A stretch of 64,000 nucleotides of DNA from Streptomyces sp. ISL-1 (GCF_018614585.1 NZ_JAGGOI010000008.1:1-64000), one strand, 5' to 3'; counted from the stretch's first letter, positions 25,032 through 34,349 are shown. Notes: generated by a model not told the origin, from the letters alone. Translations and numbers: made by a program.

Positions 25032-25679
25032 TTACGGGCAGGGGCGGGTGGGGGAACAGCCCACAATCCGCAGCGCCGCGTCCGCCGTCGCCCCGGCGAA
25101 CGCCCCCAACGGCCTGGCCGGGTCAGATCTGTGCACCAGGATCACGCCCTCTATCAGCCCGAACACCAGGTCCGTACGGAGCACCCGCTCCCCCCTGTCC
25201 AGCGCGCCGCCCGCCGCCGTCGCCGCCAGCAGCTTCCCGTACGCCGCCTTCAGGTCCGCCCGCACCCGGTGGAAGCTCGTGAAGCGCTCGCCGCGGACCT
25301 CCGGGAGCAGGTACAGCGCGCCCAGGTTGTGGCGGCCGCCGCACAACAGCTCCACGTCCGCGCGGCACAGCTCCCACAGGCGTTCCTCCGCGGGGCGCGC
25401 GTCGTCCGCGAGCAGCCGGAGTGCGAGCGTCAGGGACGGGGCCACCGTCGACTCGAGGAGCTCGGCGAGCAGGTCCTCCTTGCCGCTGAAGTAGTGGTAC
25501 ATCGTCGCCTGCCGCATACCCGCGCTCTCCGCGACCAGCCGCGTCGTGGTCGCCGCGTATCCGCTCGTGGTGAACAACTCCGCCGCTGCCAGGAGGAGTT
25601 CGTCCCGCGCGGACATACCGCTGTCCGGCCGCTGCGTCGCGCGCGGCCGGCCGACCCGTCGTCCCGTGGTGGTGCTCAT
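25032..25679 (-). CDS. TetR/AcrR-family transcriptional regulator
   Basis: A 215-residue regulator. The N-terminal helix-turn-helix is standard (RDELLLAAAELFTTSGYAAT, then MRQATMYHYFSGKEDLLAELL). The ligand domain carries an unusual LCGGRHNLGALYLLPEVR segment and FGLIEGVILVHR. The ATG at 25679 is the conserved-looking start (MSTTTGRRVGRPR). No strong ribosome binding site is seen. It is divergent from the SnoaL-like gene across 229 bp. The target is unknown. Confidence 0.88.
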   Translation of the reverse strand: MSTTTGRRVGRPRATQRPDSGMSARDELLLAAAELFTTSGYAATTTRLVAESAGMRQATMYHYFSGKEDLLAELLESTVAPSLTLALRLLADDARPAEERLWELCRADVELLCGGRHNLGALYLLPEVRGERFTSFHRVRADLKAAYGKLLAATAAGGALDRGERVLRTDLVFGLIEGVILVHRSDPARPLGAFAGATADAALRIVGCSPTRPCP

Positions 25680-25908
25680 GAGGCCGATCGTCGCACACGC
25701 CCCGGACACCCCATCCGGCGCGATCACGGAGAGCGTTCCGTAACGGTCCGGCGGTTGCGGACACCTGCGGCCGTCACGACCCCGTCGGCGGCGTCTGTTC
25801 CAAGGGGACGCGACCACGCCTGCCGCATGACACCTGCGTGGACAGCCCTCCACACCCGGCGGAGGATGGAGGAAAGGGGCATCCATCGGTACGAAAGGTG
25901 TGATCGCT

Positions 25909-26304
25909 ATGGCTGAACACCCGGACTGCGCCCTGGTACGCCGGGGTTACACAGCGTTCGCGTCGGGTGACATGGAGGCACTCGGCGCCCTGATGACGAA
26001 GGACGTGGTCCACCACGTGCCGGGCAACAACCCGCTCTCCGGGCACCACAAGGGCCTCGATGCCGTTCTGCAGCTGTACCGGCGGCTCGGAGAGGAGACC
26101 AGCGGCACGATGCAGGTCCTGCTCGAAGCGGTGATGGCCGACGGGCGCGGGCACGCCATGTCAGTCCACACGGCCCGGGCCGACCGGGGTGACCACGGCC
26201 TCGAGATCCGCCATGGGCTCTTCTTCACGATCGTCGGCGGAAAGATCACCGACATCGACGAGTGCACCGAGGACATCGACGAAGAGGACAGGTTCTGGGG
26301 GTGA
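25909..26304 (+). CDS. SnoaL-like / NTF2-fold protein
   Basis: A 131-residue NTF2-superfamily protein. The N-terminal ALVRRGYTAFASGDMEALGAL helix, the MTKDVVHHVPGNNPLSGHHKG strand-loop and the C-terminal FFTIVGGKITDIDEC are typical of SnoaL-like or ketosteroid-isomerase-related proteins. AAAGG lies 10 nt before the ATG; an in-frame GTG three codons earlier is possible. A small-ligand or catalytic function is likely, but no specific reaction can be assigned. A hairpin terminator follows 21 bp after the stop. Confidence 0.85.
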   Translation: MAEHPDCALVRRGYTAFASGDMEALGALMTKDVVHHVPGNNPLSGHHKGLDAVLQLYRRLGEETSGTMQVLLEAVMADGRGHAMSVHTARADRGDHGLEIRHGLFFTIVGGKITDIDECTEDIDEEDRFWG

Positions 26305-26325
26305 CCCCCGGACCGACCGGGACTC

Positions 26326-26366
26326 CGATGGTCCGGCTCGCCGCCTCGCGGTGAACCGGACCATCG
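26326..26366. terminator. Bidirectional terminator between SnoaL-like gene and helY
   Basis: A perfect 11-bp stem (CGATGGTCCGG paired with CCGGACCATCG) with a 19-nt loop lies between two convergent genes, 21 bp from one stop and 13 bp from the other. Confidence 0.75.
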
Positions 26367-26379
26367 TACGTATCGCCGC

Positions 26380-29208
26380 TCAGCCCACCGAGCTGTACGC
26401 CACCACACCCCGCAGCAGCGCGTCGACCGCCTTGCGGGCGTTCTTCGCGACCGTGCTGCCCTCACGCGGGGCCGCCGCCGCGATCTGCCCGAGCACATCG
26501 ATCACTTGCTTGCTCCAGCGGACGAAGTCGCCGGCCGGCATCTCCGCCTCGCGCAGCACCTCGTCCAGGCTCCGGTCGGATGCCCACTGGTACGCGGCCC
26601 AGGCGAAGCCGAGATCGGGTTCGCGCTGTCCGACACCCTCCGCCTGGTTGATCTTGAAATCTTCCTCCATGGCGTCCAGCCGACCCCAAATGTGGACCAT
26701 CTCGCCGAGCGCGGCCTTCGCCTTGCCCCCCGGGACCTTGGGCGCCACCGCATCGTCCGACTGCCGCGACTCGTACACCAACGCCGAGACACACGCGGCC
26801 AGTTCGGCCGGGCTGAGCCCCTCCCACACGTCGGCGCGCAGGCACTCGCTGGCCAGCAGATCCAGCTCGCCGTAGAGCCGCGCGAGCCGCCTGCCGTCCT
26901 CGGTGACCTCGTCACCGCGCAGATAGTCCAGCTCGGTCAGCAGCGCCACGATCCGGTCGAAGGTACGGGCGATCGTGTTCGTCCGGCCCTCGATGCGCCG
27001 CTCCAGCTGCCGGGTGTCGCGCTGCAGCCGGTGGTACCGCTCCGCCCACCGCGCATGGTCCTCGCGCTCGTCGCAGCCGTGGCAGGGATGCGCGCGCAGC
27101 TCGGTGCGCAGCCTCGCGATCTCGCGGTCGTCGGCGGCGGCCGCCCGCTGCTTGCGGTGCCGCTCGGGCGCGATGTGCCCGGCCTTCGTGCGCAGCGCGG
27201 AGGCCAGATCACGACGGGACTGCGGCGAGCGCGCGTTGAACGACTTCGGGATCCGCATCCGCTCCAGCGGTTCGACAGGCACCGGGAAGTCCACCGACGC
27301 CAGCCGCTTGACCTGCCGTTCGGCAGTCAGCACGAGCGGCCGGGGGCCGTCGTGGTACTCGAAGCCGCGATGTCCGTCGGTCCGGCCCGCCGGGATGCCC
27401 GGGTCGAGGACGAGCGCGAGGCCCGCGAACTTGCCGGTCGGGACGTGGATGACATCGCCCGGCTTCAGCTTCTCCAGCGAGGAGGCCGCGGCGGCCCGCC
27501 GATGGGCCGCGCCCTGCTTGGCCAGTTCCGTCTCGCGGTCCTTGAGCTCGCGGCGCAGCCGCGCGTACTCCTCGAAGTCGCCCAAGTGGCAGGTCATGCC
27601 CTCGCGGTAGCCCTCGAGTCCCTCTTCGTTCTTCTGCACCTGACGGGAGATGCCGACGACCGACTTGTCCGCCTGGAACTGCGCGAAAGACGTCTCGAGC
27701 AGCTCGCGCGAGCGGTGCCGCCCGAACTGCTGCACAAGGTTGACCGCCATGTTGTACGAGGGCTTGAAGCTGGAGCGCAGGGGGTAAGTGCGGGTGCCGG
27801 CGAGTCCCGCGAGCGCGGCCGGGTCCATGCCCCGCTGCCACAGCACCACGGCGTGGCCTTCGACGTCGATGCCGCGACGCCCCGCCCGGCCGGTGAGTTG
27901 GGTGTACTCGCCGGGGGTGATGTCGGCGTGCTGCTCGCCGTTCCACTTGACGAGCTTCTCCAACACCACGGAGCGGGCAGGCATGTTGATGCCCAGCGCC
28001 AGCGTCTCGGTGGCGAAGACGGCCATCACCAGGCCGCGCACGAAGAGCTCTTCGACGACCTCCTTGAAGGTCGGCAGCATGCCGGCGTGGTGCGCGGCGA
28101 TGCCACGCTCAAGGCCTTCCAACCACTCGTAGTAGCCGAGGACATGGAGGTCCTCGGTGGGGATGGCGGCGGTCCGCTCCTCGACGATCTCGCGCACCCT
28201 GAGCCGCGCGTCATCGCCGTTCAGCCGCAGTCCCGCGTGCATGCACTGCTGTACGGCGGCCTCGCATCCCGCCCGGCTGAAGATGAAGGTGATCGCCGGC
28301 AGCAGCCCTTCGGCGTCGAGCCGTTCGATGACCTCGGGCCGTCCGGGCGTCCAGATCCGGGTGCGCTGGCGCCGCTCCCGCTCACGGTCCGCCTCGCGCA
28401 CCATCTTGCCGCGGCGGCGGTCCTTGGGGTTGTACGTGCGCTGGTTCTCCATCCGCGCCAGTCGCACGAGATCGGGGTTGACCTCGCGCCGGGCCGAGCC
28501 GCGGCCGCCGTGGTCGGTCTCCTCCTCGAAGAGGTCGTACATCCGGCGGCCGGCCATGACGTGCTGCCACAGCGGGACGGGCCGCTCCTCGGCGACGATC
28601 ACCTCGGTGTCCCCGCGGACGGTGTCCAGCCAGTCGCCGAACTCCTCGGCGTTGGACACCGTCGCCGACAGCGACACCAGCGTCACCGACTCGGGGAGGT
28701 GGATGATCACTTCCTCCCAAACGGCACCGCGGAAACGGTCGGAGAGGTAGTGCACCTCGTCCATCACCACATGGCCGAGGCCGAGCAGCGACTGCGAGCC
28801 GGCGTAGAGCATGTTGCGCAGCACCTCGGTGGTCATCACGACCACGGGTGCTTCGGAGTTGACGCTGTTGTCGCCGGTGAGCAGGCCGACCTTGTCCGCG
28901 CCGTAGCGCCTGACGAGGTCGGTGTACTTCTGGTTCGACAGGGCCTTGATGGGCGTGGTGTAGAAGCATTTGCGGCCTTGTTGAAGGGCCAGGTGGACGG
29001 CGAATTCGCCGACGATGGTCTTGCCCGAGCCGGTGGGCGCGGCGACGAGCACGCCCTTGCCCGCCTCCAGGGCCTGACAGGCCTCGATCTGGAAGGGGTC
29101 CAGGTCGAATTCGTACATCTCGCGGAAGGGGGCCAGCGCAGTGGCCGCCTCAACAGCGCGGACGCGGGCGGCGGCATAGCGCTCAGCGGGTGAGAGGTCC
29201 TCGGTCAT
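26380..29208 (-). CDS. helY: DEAD/DEAH-box RNA helicase, Ski2/HelY family
   Basis: A 942-residue helicase. Motif I APTGSGKT lies at residues 57-64, motif II is DEVH, motif III SLSATV, and motif VI QLTGRAGRRG. A Ski2-like C-terminal region follows (DSHCT-type end with ELDYLRGDEVTEDGRRLARLYGELDLL). It unwinds RNA using ATP and probably takes part in RNA turnover. The ATG at 29208 (MTEDLSPAERY) is preferred; a GTG three codons upstream is possible. Within the insert region, Cys residues in HPCHGCDE may bind metal. It heads the conserved block that continues with tatC and tatA. Confidence 0.93.
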   Translation of the reverse strand: MTEDLSPAERYAAARVRAVEAATALAPFREMYEFDLDPFQIEACQALEAGKGVLVAAPTGSGKTIVGEFAVHLALQQGRKCFYTTPIKALSNQKYTDLVRRYGADKVGLLTGDNSVNSEAPVVVMTTEVLRNMLYAGSQSLLGLGHVVMDEVHYLSDRFRGAVWEEVIIHLPESVTLVSLSATVSNAEEFGDWLDTVRGDTEVIVAEERPVPLWQHVMAGRRMYDLFEEETDHGGRGSARREVNPDLVRLARMENQRTYNPKDRRRGKMVREADRERERRQRTRIWTPGRPEVIERLDAEGLLPAITFIFSRAGCEAAVQQCMHAGLRLNGDDARLRVREIVEERTAAIPTEDLHVLGYYEWLEGLERGIAAHHAGMLPTFKEVVEELFVRGLVMAVFATETLALGINMPARSVVLEKLVKWNGEQHADITPGEYTQLTGRAGRRGIDVEGHAVVLWQRGMDPAALAGLAGTRTYPLRSSFKPSYNMAVNLVQQFGRHRSRELLETSFAQFQADKSVVGISRQVQKNEEGLEGYREGMTCHLGDFEEYARLRRELKDRETELAKQGAAHRRAAAASSLEKLKPGDVIHVPTGKFAGLALVLDPGIPAGRTDGHRGFEYHDGPRPLVLTAERQVKRLASVDFPVPVEPLERMRIPKSFNARSPQSRRDLASALRTKAGHIAPERHRKQRAAAADDREIARLRTELRAHPCHGCDEREDHARWAERYHRLQRDTRQLERRIEGRTNTIARTFDRIVALLTELDYLRGDEVTEDGRRLARLYGELDLLASECLRADVWEGLSPAELAACVSALVYESRQSDDAVAPKVPGGKAKAALGEMVHIWGRLDAMEEDFKINQAEGVGQREPDLGFAWAAYQWASDRSLDEVLREAEMPAGDFVRWSKQVIDVLGQIAAAAPREGSTVAKNARKAVDALLRGVVAYSSVG

Positions 29209-29362
29209 CTTGCTCACGAGCCTACCCGCCACCTCTGACAGTGAGCGCGATCTTTAATTGACCGGGGCAATCACCGGGCAGCTACCGGGCAGTCAGGGGC
29301 CAGGCGCCGGGCAGTTACGGGCCGGGTACCGGGCGATCACCGGGCGTCAGGGTACCGGACGA
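29209..29362. repeat. Degenerate repeats of ACCGGGCAGTCA-like units upstream of helY
   Basis: About 110 bp between the helY start and the diacylglycerol kinase stop contain six to eight imperfect copies of (T)ACCGGGCRGTCA or ACCGGGCGATCA. They are irregularly spaced and may be slippage-derived. No gene is seen here. Confidence 0.6.
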
Positions 29363-30265
29363 TCAAGGGGCAGGTACCGGAGCGAGCACCCGCACGGCGC
29401 CCGGAACGCACTCCGCGGTCAGCGGCAGCGCCCCCAGCGGCTCGCCGTCGGCGTACCCGGTGACGCCCTCGGCCTGGAGCGAGATCGCGCGGACGCGATG
29501 GGTGGTCACCTTGGGGTGGCTGAGGTGCGTCCCCTTGTAGACCCGCGGAAAGACCTTGAGCAGGGTCGTACGCGTACAGTCCCCGACCACGGTCACGTCG
29601 AACAGCCCGTCGTCCGTGCGCGCGCCGGGGCAGATCCGCATGCCGCCGCCGTAGGAGGATCCGTTGCCGACGGCGACAAGGGTGGCTTCGATCTCGCGCA
29701 CCTCCCCGTCGTCGAGGGTGATGCGGTACGGGATCGGCTCAAGGGCCGCCAGCTCGGCGACCATCGCCAGGTCGTACTTGAAGCGCCCGCTGGGCCATCG
29801 CATCCGGTTCCCACGGTCGTTGACGCGCGAGTCGAATCCGGAGGCGAGGATGGTCCCGAACCACTTCTCCCCCACGCGCCCCAGGTCCACCTCCCGGATC
29901 TGCTCCCCCTTGAGCGCCTCGGCAACGAGCCGCCCTGCGGCGGCCGGCTCCCGCACGGGCAGCCCGAGCGTGCGGGCGAAGTCATTGCCGGTCCCGACGG
30001 CGACGACACCGAGCGGCGTCCGGGTCCCGGCGACGGCTTGCAGGGCGAGCGACATCATCCCGTCACCACCGACGGCTATGAGAGCCCCGGTCCCCCCGTC
30101 GACGGCGTCACGCGCCCGCCGCAGGGCATCGTCGGCGTCCTCGCCGAGGACGGTACGCACACAGAACCCGGCATCACGCAGAGCCCGAGCGGCCGGCTGC
30201 GCGGCATGCGCGCCCCGGCCGCGTCCCGCGGTGGGATTGACGAAGAGAGTGATCTCGCTGGTCAC
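29363..30265 (-). CDS. Diacylglycerol/lipid kinase family protein (DagK-like)
   Basis: A 300-residue member of the DAGK catalytic family. The N-terminal FVNPTAGRGRG binds nucleotide phosphate, GGDGMMS (GGDG at 66-69) is the catalytic core, and VVAVGTGNDFARTLG follows. In the second lobe the conserved AVGNGSSYGGGMRICPGA is present. It phosphorylates a lipid such as diacylglycerol at the membrane, and a sphingosine-kinase-like substrate cannot be excluded. The GTG start is preceded by AGGGGGA. It follows tatC on the same strand after 42 bp. Confidence 0.92.
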   Translation of the reverse strand: MTSEITLFVNPTAGRGRGAHAAQPAARALRDAGFCVRTVLGEDADDALRRARDAVDGGTGALIAVGGDGMMSLALQAVAGTRTPLGVVAVGTGNDFARTLGLPVREPAAAGRLVAEALKGEQIREVDLGRVGEKWFGTILASGFDSRVNDRGNRMRWPSGRFKYDLAMVAELAALEPIPYRITLDDGEVREIEATLVAVGNGSSYGGGMRICPGARTDDGLFDVTVVGDCTRTTLLKVFPRVYKGTHLSHPKVTTHRVRAISLQAEGVTGYADGEPLGALPLTAECVPGAVRVLAPVPAP

Positions 30266-30307
30266 TGGGTCCCCCTGGACGGAGTCTGGGGGGAGGACCC
30301 TACAAGA

Positions 30308-31261
30308 TCAGGTGACGTCGTCGTAACCGTTGAGCCGGTGGGAACGTCCGTCGGCCTCACCGCTCGCCTGCTCGGGCAGGGCCCGGGAGGCCGGCACGGC
30401 CTCGATCTCGCCGACTGCCTCGGGAACGAGGTCGAGCTCGGAAGCCTCGTCGTCGTCGAGTTCGGCGTCGGGGTCGTGGCGGCGTCGCCGCCGGTCGTTG
30501 AGGAGCGCGATTCCCACCGCGATGAAGTACAGCACGATGATCGGTCCCGCGAGCGCGATCATTCCCAGGGGGTCGGTGGACGGGGTGGCGATCGCACCGA
30601 AGACGAAGATGCCCATGACGACACCGCGCCACCAGCCGGCCATCCGTTGTCCGGTCACGGCGCCCGCCACGTTCAGCATGATCAGGATCAGCGGCAGCTC
30701 GAAGGAGAACCCGAAGATCAGCACCATGCGGACGGCGAAGTCCAGGATCTTGTCGACCTCGAGGAAGTTCGCGGCGGTGTCAGGCGTGATGCTCAGCAGG
30801 ACACTCATGCTCACCGGCATGATCACGAATGCGAGATACGCACCCGCGGCGAAGAGCGGAACGGCCGCGGCGGCGAAGAAGTAGGTGTACTTCTTCTCGT
30901 TCTTGTGCAGACCCGGGGCCACGAAGGCCCACAGCTGGTACAGCCAGACCGGGCAGGCCGCGATGATGCCGGCCATCATGACGACCTTCACGGTGGTGGT
31001 GAAGGGCGACAACAGGTCGGTGTACACGATCGTGGCGCACTTGCCGCCGGTCTCGAGCTGCCCCTGTTCACAGGCGTGGACCGGCGAGGCCAGGATCCGC
31101 ATCAGGTCCTGGCTGTAGAACGCGGCCACGACGGACGCGATGGTGACCGCAAGCATCGCCTTCGCAAGCCGGTTGCGCAGCTCACGCAGATGGTCCGCGA
31201 GCGGCATCCGCCCTTCGGGGTCCTTCTCCTGCTTCTGTTTCGAGCGGGCAGGCTTGAGCAA
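30308..31261 (-). CDS. tatC: Sec-independent protein translocase subunit TatC
   Basis: A 317-residue TatC with six membrane helices. PLADHLRELRNRL near residue 20 binds the twin-arginine signal, and FAVRMVLIFGFSFELPLIL is the conserved helix 4 region. The start appears to be TTG (at 31261), since GAGGA is correctly spaced and no ATG fits. The C-terminal 80 residues are an acidic cytoplasmic tail, longer than in E. coli. It forms the Tat receptor complex with TatA (47 bp upstream) and probably a TatB encoded elsewhere. Confidence 0.95.
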   Translation of the reverse strand: MLKPARSKQKQEKDPEGRMPLADHLRELRNRLAKAMLAVTIASVVAAFYSQDLMRILASPVHACEQGQLETGGKCATIVYTDLLSPFTTTVKVVMMAGIIAACPVWLYQLWAFVAPGLHKNEKKYTYFFAAAAVPLFAAGAYLAFVIMPVSMSVLLSITPDTAANFLEVDKILDFAVRMVLIFGFSFELPLILIMLNVAGAVTGQRMAGWWRGVVMGIFVFGAIATPSTDPLGMIALAGPIIVLYFIAVGIALLNDRRRRRHDPDAELDDDEASELDLVPEAVGEIEAVPASRALPEQASGEADGRSHRLNGYDDVT

Positions 31262-31308
31262 CCCACGTCCTCATCTCGTGCGGCAGGCCGTGATCGGCGG
31301 CCTTGGGG

Positions 31309-31602
31309 TCAGCGCTGGGGGGTGGTGTCTGTGGGCTCGTTCACGGGGCGTGCGCTCGTCACATCGCCGGGCGACGCCTGGATGGTGCGAGGGGCGGCCT
31401 GGCCCTGGGCCGGGTCCTGCGGCGGGTCGGCCGGAGTGGCGGCCGGCTGGCCCTCGGACTTCATCGCCTTCGCTTCGCTCTTCAGGATCCGGGCGGACTT
31501 ACCCAGCGAACGGGCCATCTCGGGAAGCTTCTTGGCCCCGAAGAGCAAGACGACGACGAGAAGGATGAGACTGATCTCGAGGGGACCGATCTGTCGGAAC
31601 AT
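31309..31602 (-). CDS. tatA: Sec-independent protein translocase subunit TatA
   Basis: A 97-residue TatA/TatE protein. A short N-terminal membrane helix (about residues 6-21) is followed by the Phe-Gly hinge ([18 protein letters not shown]) and an amphipathic helix. The Pro/Gln-rich tail is typical of Streptomyces TatA. It forms the translocation pore with TatC and is co-transcribed with it. Confidence 0.95.
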   Translation of the reverse strand: MFRQIGPLEISLILLVVVLLFGAKKLPEMARSLGKSARILKSEAKAMKSEGQPAATPADPPQDPAQGQAAPRTIQASPGDVTSARPVNEPTDTTPQR

Positions 31603-31817
31603 AGCTGGTGTCTACCTTCTCACCGAGGCGGCATGGGGCTGAGCTGCTGATCACGGTGGACTGATGTCCGAACCGTGACCGGCTGCGATCGTAACTCTCA
31701 CGGGTAAACGCAGGGCAATCCCCCTGCATACTCCCGTTGCGGCCGGCGCCTCATTGCCTGTTGCCGCCACTTATCAGCCTACCGCCCGAGTCCCCCGCAC
31801 ATCAGGGTGCACCCGCC

Positions 31818-32015
31818 CTACGGCAGCGCCTCGCCCGTCCGCGCCAGATCCGTCGCCGCCGTTTCCAGATCCTCCGCCGCACGGTTGATCCGCTCAGTCG
31901 TGCGGGCCACCTCGCGGCCCAGGCGCTCGGCCTCCAGGAAGACCCGGATGCCGAGGATGCCGAGCACAGCGATCCCGAGGAAGCCGAGGGCGATGGCGAG
32001 CATGGGCCAGAGCAT
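31818..32015 (-). CDS. Small single-span membrane protein, unrecognised
   Basis: A 65-residue protein. Residues 1-28 form one very hydrophobic helix (LAIALGFLGIAVLGILGIRV), and the rest is a charged coiled-coil-like helix with heptad Leu/Ala (LGREVARTTERINRAAEDLE), a layout similar to DUF948-type proteins. A short AGG element lies 9 nt before the ATG. It lies 17 bp after the zinc-ribbon gene and 215 bp before tatA, all on the same strand. The conserved location near tatA suggests a minor role in membrane or envelope biology, but none is known. Confidence 0.7.
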   Translation of the reverse strand: MLWPMLAIALGFLGIAVLGILGIRVFLEAERLGREVARTTERINRAAEDLETAATDLARTGEALP

Positions 32016-32032
32016 GGGCAGAGCCTGACGTC

Positions 32033-32287
32033 TCAGAGGGAAGAGTGGAGGCGCAGCGTCCGCACGCCCCCGCCGGTGAGGAGTTCGACGATGCGCTCCC
32101 CCGCCGGCTTACGGACCGCGGACCCGCAGTCCGGGCAGGTGAAGGAGTAGAACGTGGTCCGCGCGCTCGCGCCGATCGCCAGTCGCAGGGCCCCCGCGGT
32201 GAGCTCGAAGCGGGCACGGCAGTCGGGGCAGGCGGCCCTGAAGAGGACCGGCGCCATGGAAGCCGCGATTCCTGACATCGCAGACAT
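32033..32287 (-). CDS. Small zinc-ribbon protein
   Basis: An 84-residue protein with two CPDC knuckles about 30 residues apart (AACPDCRARFEL and FTCPDCGSAVRK), forming a likely zinc ribbon of the four-Cys type. A GGGAGA site precedes the ATG. An in-frame ATG four codons later is possible. It sits 15 bp downstream of pafC and 17 bp upstream of the small membrane protein, which suggests an operon. Its role is unknown; such ribbons bind nucleic acid or mediate protein contacts. Confidence 0.75.
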   Translation of the reverse strand: MSAMSGIAASMAPVLFRAACPDCRARFELTAGALRLAIGASARTTFYSFTCPDCGSAVRKPAGERIVELLTGGGVRTLRLHSSL

Positions 32288-32302
32288 ATGGCGTAAGTCT
32301 CC

Positions 32303-33259
32303 CTATTCCTGACCGTCGTAGGCCGCGAGCGCCTCTCGCGCCGCCAGCCGGGCGCTGTCCGCCAGGTCCTGCGGCGAGACGATCCGCCCGTCCTGCCCCA
32401 GCCGCATCGCCAGCCGGCGCAGCGAAGCGGGCTCAGGCGTACGCAACGTGATGCGCAGACCGCCGTCCGCCAGCTCTTCCGCGCTGTCGTGCGGGTAGTA
32501 CTCCGCCACCCACCGCCCCCCGGGACCGACCTCGACCACGACCTCGGGATCGTCCGCGGACGGCTGCACGAGGCCCTCCGACAGATCGCGCAGCTCCAGC
32601 TCGGGCGGCGCCGCGGGCGCGTCCAGCAGCCTGATCTCCGCCACCCGGTCGAGGCGGAAGGTCCTGCGTGCCTCGGAGAGACGGCACCAGGCCTCCATAT
32701 ACGTATGTCCCACGGCGAAGAGCCGGATCGGGTCGACCTCGCGCTCGGTGAGCTCGTCGCGCGCGGGCGAGTAGTACTTCAGCCACAGCCGCCGCCGCTC
32801 CGAGATCGCCCGGTCGACCTCGGCGAAGACGCCGCCCTCGGACTCGAAGGTCACCGAGAGCCGGGAGCTCGCGCCCGCCGTCTCGCCGGCCGCGGCCTCC
32901 AGCTTGGCGGTGGCCCGCAGCAGCGCGTCCCGGTCACTCTCGCGCAGCCCCGGCAGCGTGGCCACGGCGCGCGCGGCGACGAGCAGCGCGGTCGCCTCGT
33001 CGGCAGCCAGCCGCAGCGGCTCGGCGACATCGTCGGGGTTGTGCCACCAGATGCGCTCACCGTCGGTGTCGATGTCGAGCAGATCGCCACCGCGGAAGCT
33101 CGTCCCGCACATCGGCAGTACGTCGAGGTCGGAGATCAGCTCGTCCTCGGTGATCCCGAAGGCGCGGGCGACGTCGCCGACGCGCGCGCCGGGGCGCTCC
33201 CGCAGATAGGTCACCAGCGAGAGCATCCGCCGGGTCTGGTCAATGGCGTTGGCGGCCAT
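32303..33259 (-). CDS. pafC: WYL-domain transcriptional regulator PafC
   Basis: A 318-residue PafC-like protein. An N-terminal winged helix (MLSLVTYLRERPGARVGDVARAFGI) is followed by a WYL domain (about residues 170-230), in which the WYL triplet reads TYMEAW. The WCX extension follows. PafB and PafC act as a heterodimeric activator of RecA/LexA-independent DNA-damage genes in mycobacteria. pafB lies directly upstream with a 17-bp gap, which implies co-transcription. The start ATG follows GAGGGGGA at a rather long spacing. Confidence 0.93.
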   Translation of the reverse strand: MAANAIDQTRRMLSLVTYLRERPGARVGDVARAFGITEDELISDLDVLPMCGTSFRGGDLLDIDTDGERIWWHNPDDVAEPLRLAADEATALLVAARAVATLPGLRESDRDALLRATAKLEAAAGETAGASSRLSVTFESEGGVFAEVDRAISERRRLWLKYYSPARDELTEREVDPIRLFAVGHTYMEAWCRLSEARRTFRLDRVAEIRLLDAPAAPPELELRDLSEGLVQPSADDPEVVVEVGPGGRWVAEYYPHDSAEELADGGLRITLRTPEPASLRRLAMRLGQDGRIVSPQDLADSARLAAREALAAYDGQE

Positions 33260-33276
33260 GGTTGTACGAGTCCCCC

Positions 33277-34233
33277 TCAGCCTTTGGCCACTGCGCGCAG
33301 CCGGTCCACGACATCGGCCCGCAGATCCGCGGGCTCCAGTACGACGACGTCCGGGCCGAACTCCACCAGCCAGGCGTCGAGCCCGTGTCCGTACGGAATC
33401 TCCAACTCGTCCCAGCCCTCTCCCAGTTCCCTGATCGACTGCGCCCTGGACCGCAGCGGATAGCCGCAGCCGGTCCGCAGCCGGATCCGCGCGGAGCGGG
33501 TCGCGGTCTCCCCGGCCCAGGTCTCGACGGTCTCCCGGACCGTGACGACGTCGGGCACGGGCGCGGTGAAGGCGCCGGCGCGCGAGCGGACCCGGCCGGT
33601 GATGCGGGAGAGCCGGAAGACCCGCTCGGCGCCGCGGTCCCGGTCCCAGCCCGCCAGATACCAGTGGCCGCGCCAGCACTCGAGCGTCCATGGCTCGACA
33701 TGGCGCGGCTGGGGGCGCGCGGCGTTCGCCTTGCGGTAGTCGAAGACGACCGGTCGGCGGTCGCGGCAGGCGAGCATCAAAGGTTCGAAGGCGGTCTCAT
33801 GGACGGGGATGCGGGGTTCGAGCGCGCTGTGATGCACCTCGTAAGAATCCTCGGCCTCGGGCATGCCTGCCGCGCGCAGCTTCTGCAGGGCGCCGCTGGC
33901 GGCTCCGGCGAGCCGCGCCTGCTGCCAGACCTTGGCGGCGAGGCCGAGCGCCGCGGCTTCCTCGCCGTCGAACGTGATGGCGGGCAGCCGGTTGGAGTCG
34001 CGGCGGGCGAGATAGCCGGTTTCGCCGTCGAGGTTCTCCACCGTCTCGATGACCAGGCCGAGTTCGCGCAGATCGTCCTTGTCGCGCTCGAACATCCGGT
34101 TGAAGGAGTCGTCGGAGCCGGCCTCGAGGTAGGCCTCGATGGACCCGCGCAGTTCGCGCTTGCTGAGCGGGCGGCGGGTCCCCAGCAGGCACAGCGCCAG
34201 ATTCATCAGCCGCTCGGCCTTGGCAATGGCCAT
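33277..34233 (-). CDS. pafB: WYL-domain transcriptional regulator PafB
   Basis: A 318-residue protein. The N-terminal helix-turn-helix (KAERLMNLALCLLGTRRPLS) is followed by a WYL domain carrying GHWYLAGWDRDRG near residue 190, and a C-terminal WCX region. It forms the regulator pair with PafC. In mycobacteria the pair is encoded next to pafA. Here it is separated from pafA by FKBP and protease genes, which is the usual Streptomyces order. Confidence 0.93.
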   Translation of the reverse strand: MAIAKAERLMNLALCLLGTRRPLSKRELRGSIEAYLEAGSDDSFNRMFERDKDDLRELGLVIETVENLDGETGYLARRDSNRLPAITFDGEEAAALGLAAKVWQQARLAGAASGALQKLRAAGMPEAEDSYEVHHSALEPRIPVHETAFEPLMLACRDRRPVVFDYRKANAARPQPRHVEPWTLECWRGHWYLAGWDRDRGAERVFRLSRITGRVRSRAGAFTAPVPDVVTVRETVETWAGETATRSARIRLRTGCGYPLRSRAQSIRELGEGWDELEIPYGHGLDAWLVEFGPDVVVLEPADLRADVVDRLRAVAKG

Positions 34234-34300
34234 CGACGCCCTTCCTCACAGTGCTTCCGATCGTTGACCGTACCGCTCCGGAGCGTTCGGGGCCAAAGCC

Positions 34301-34330
34301 GAGGGCCCATGCCACAAGGCATGGGCCCTC
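34301..34330 (-). terminator. Strong hairpin terminator of the FKBP gene
   Basis: A perfect 13-bp stem (GAGGGCCCATGCC paired with GGCATGGGCCCTC) with loop ACAA lies 19 bp beyond the FKBP stop. Its strength suits full separation from the pafB-pafC unit. Confidence 0.85.
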
Positions 34331-34349
34331 GTTCACTGTCCGTACCCGG

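Noticed and set aside
29258..31642. A 794-codon plus-strand frame opposite the lipid kinase, tatC and tatA
   Set aside because: It is antisense to three conserved genes and has no recognisable domain.
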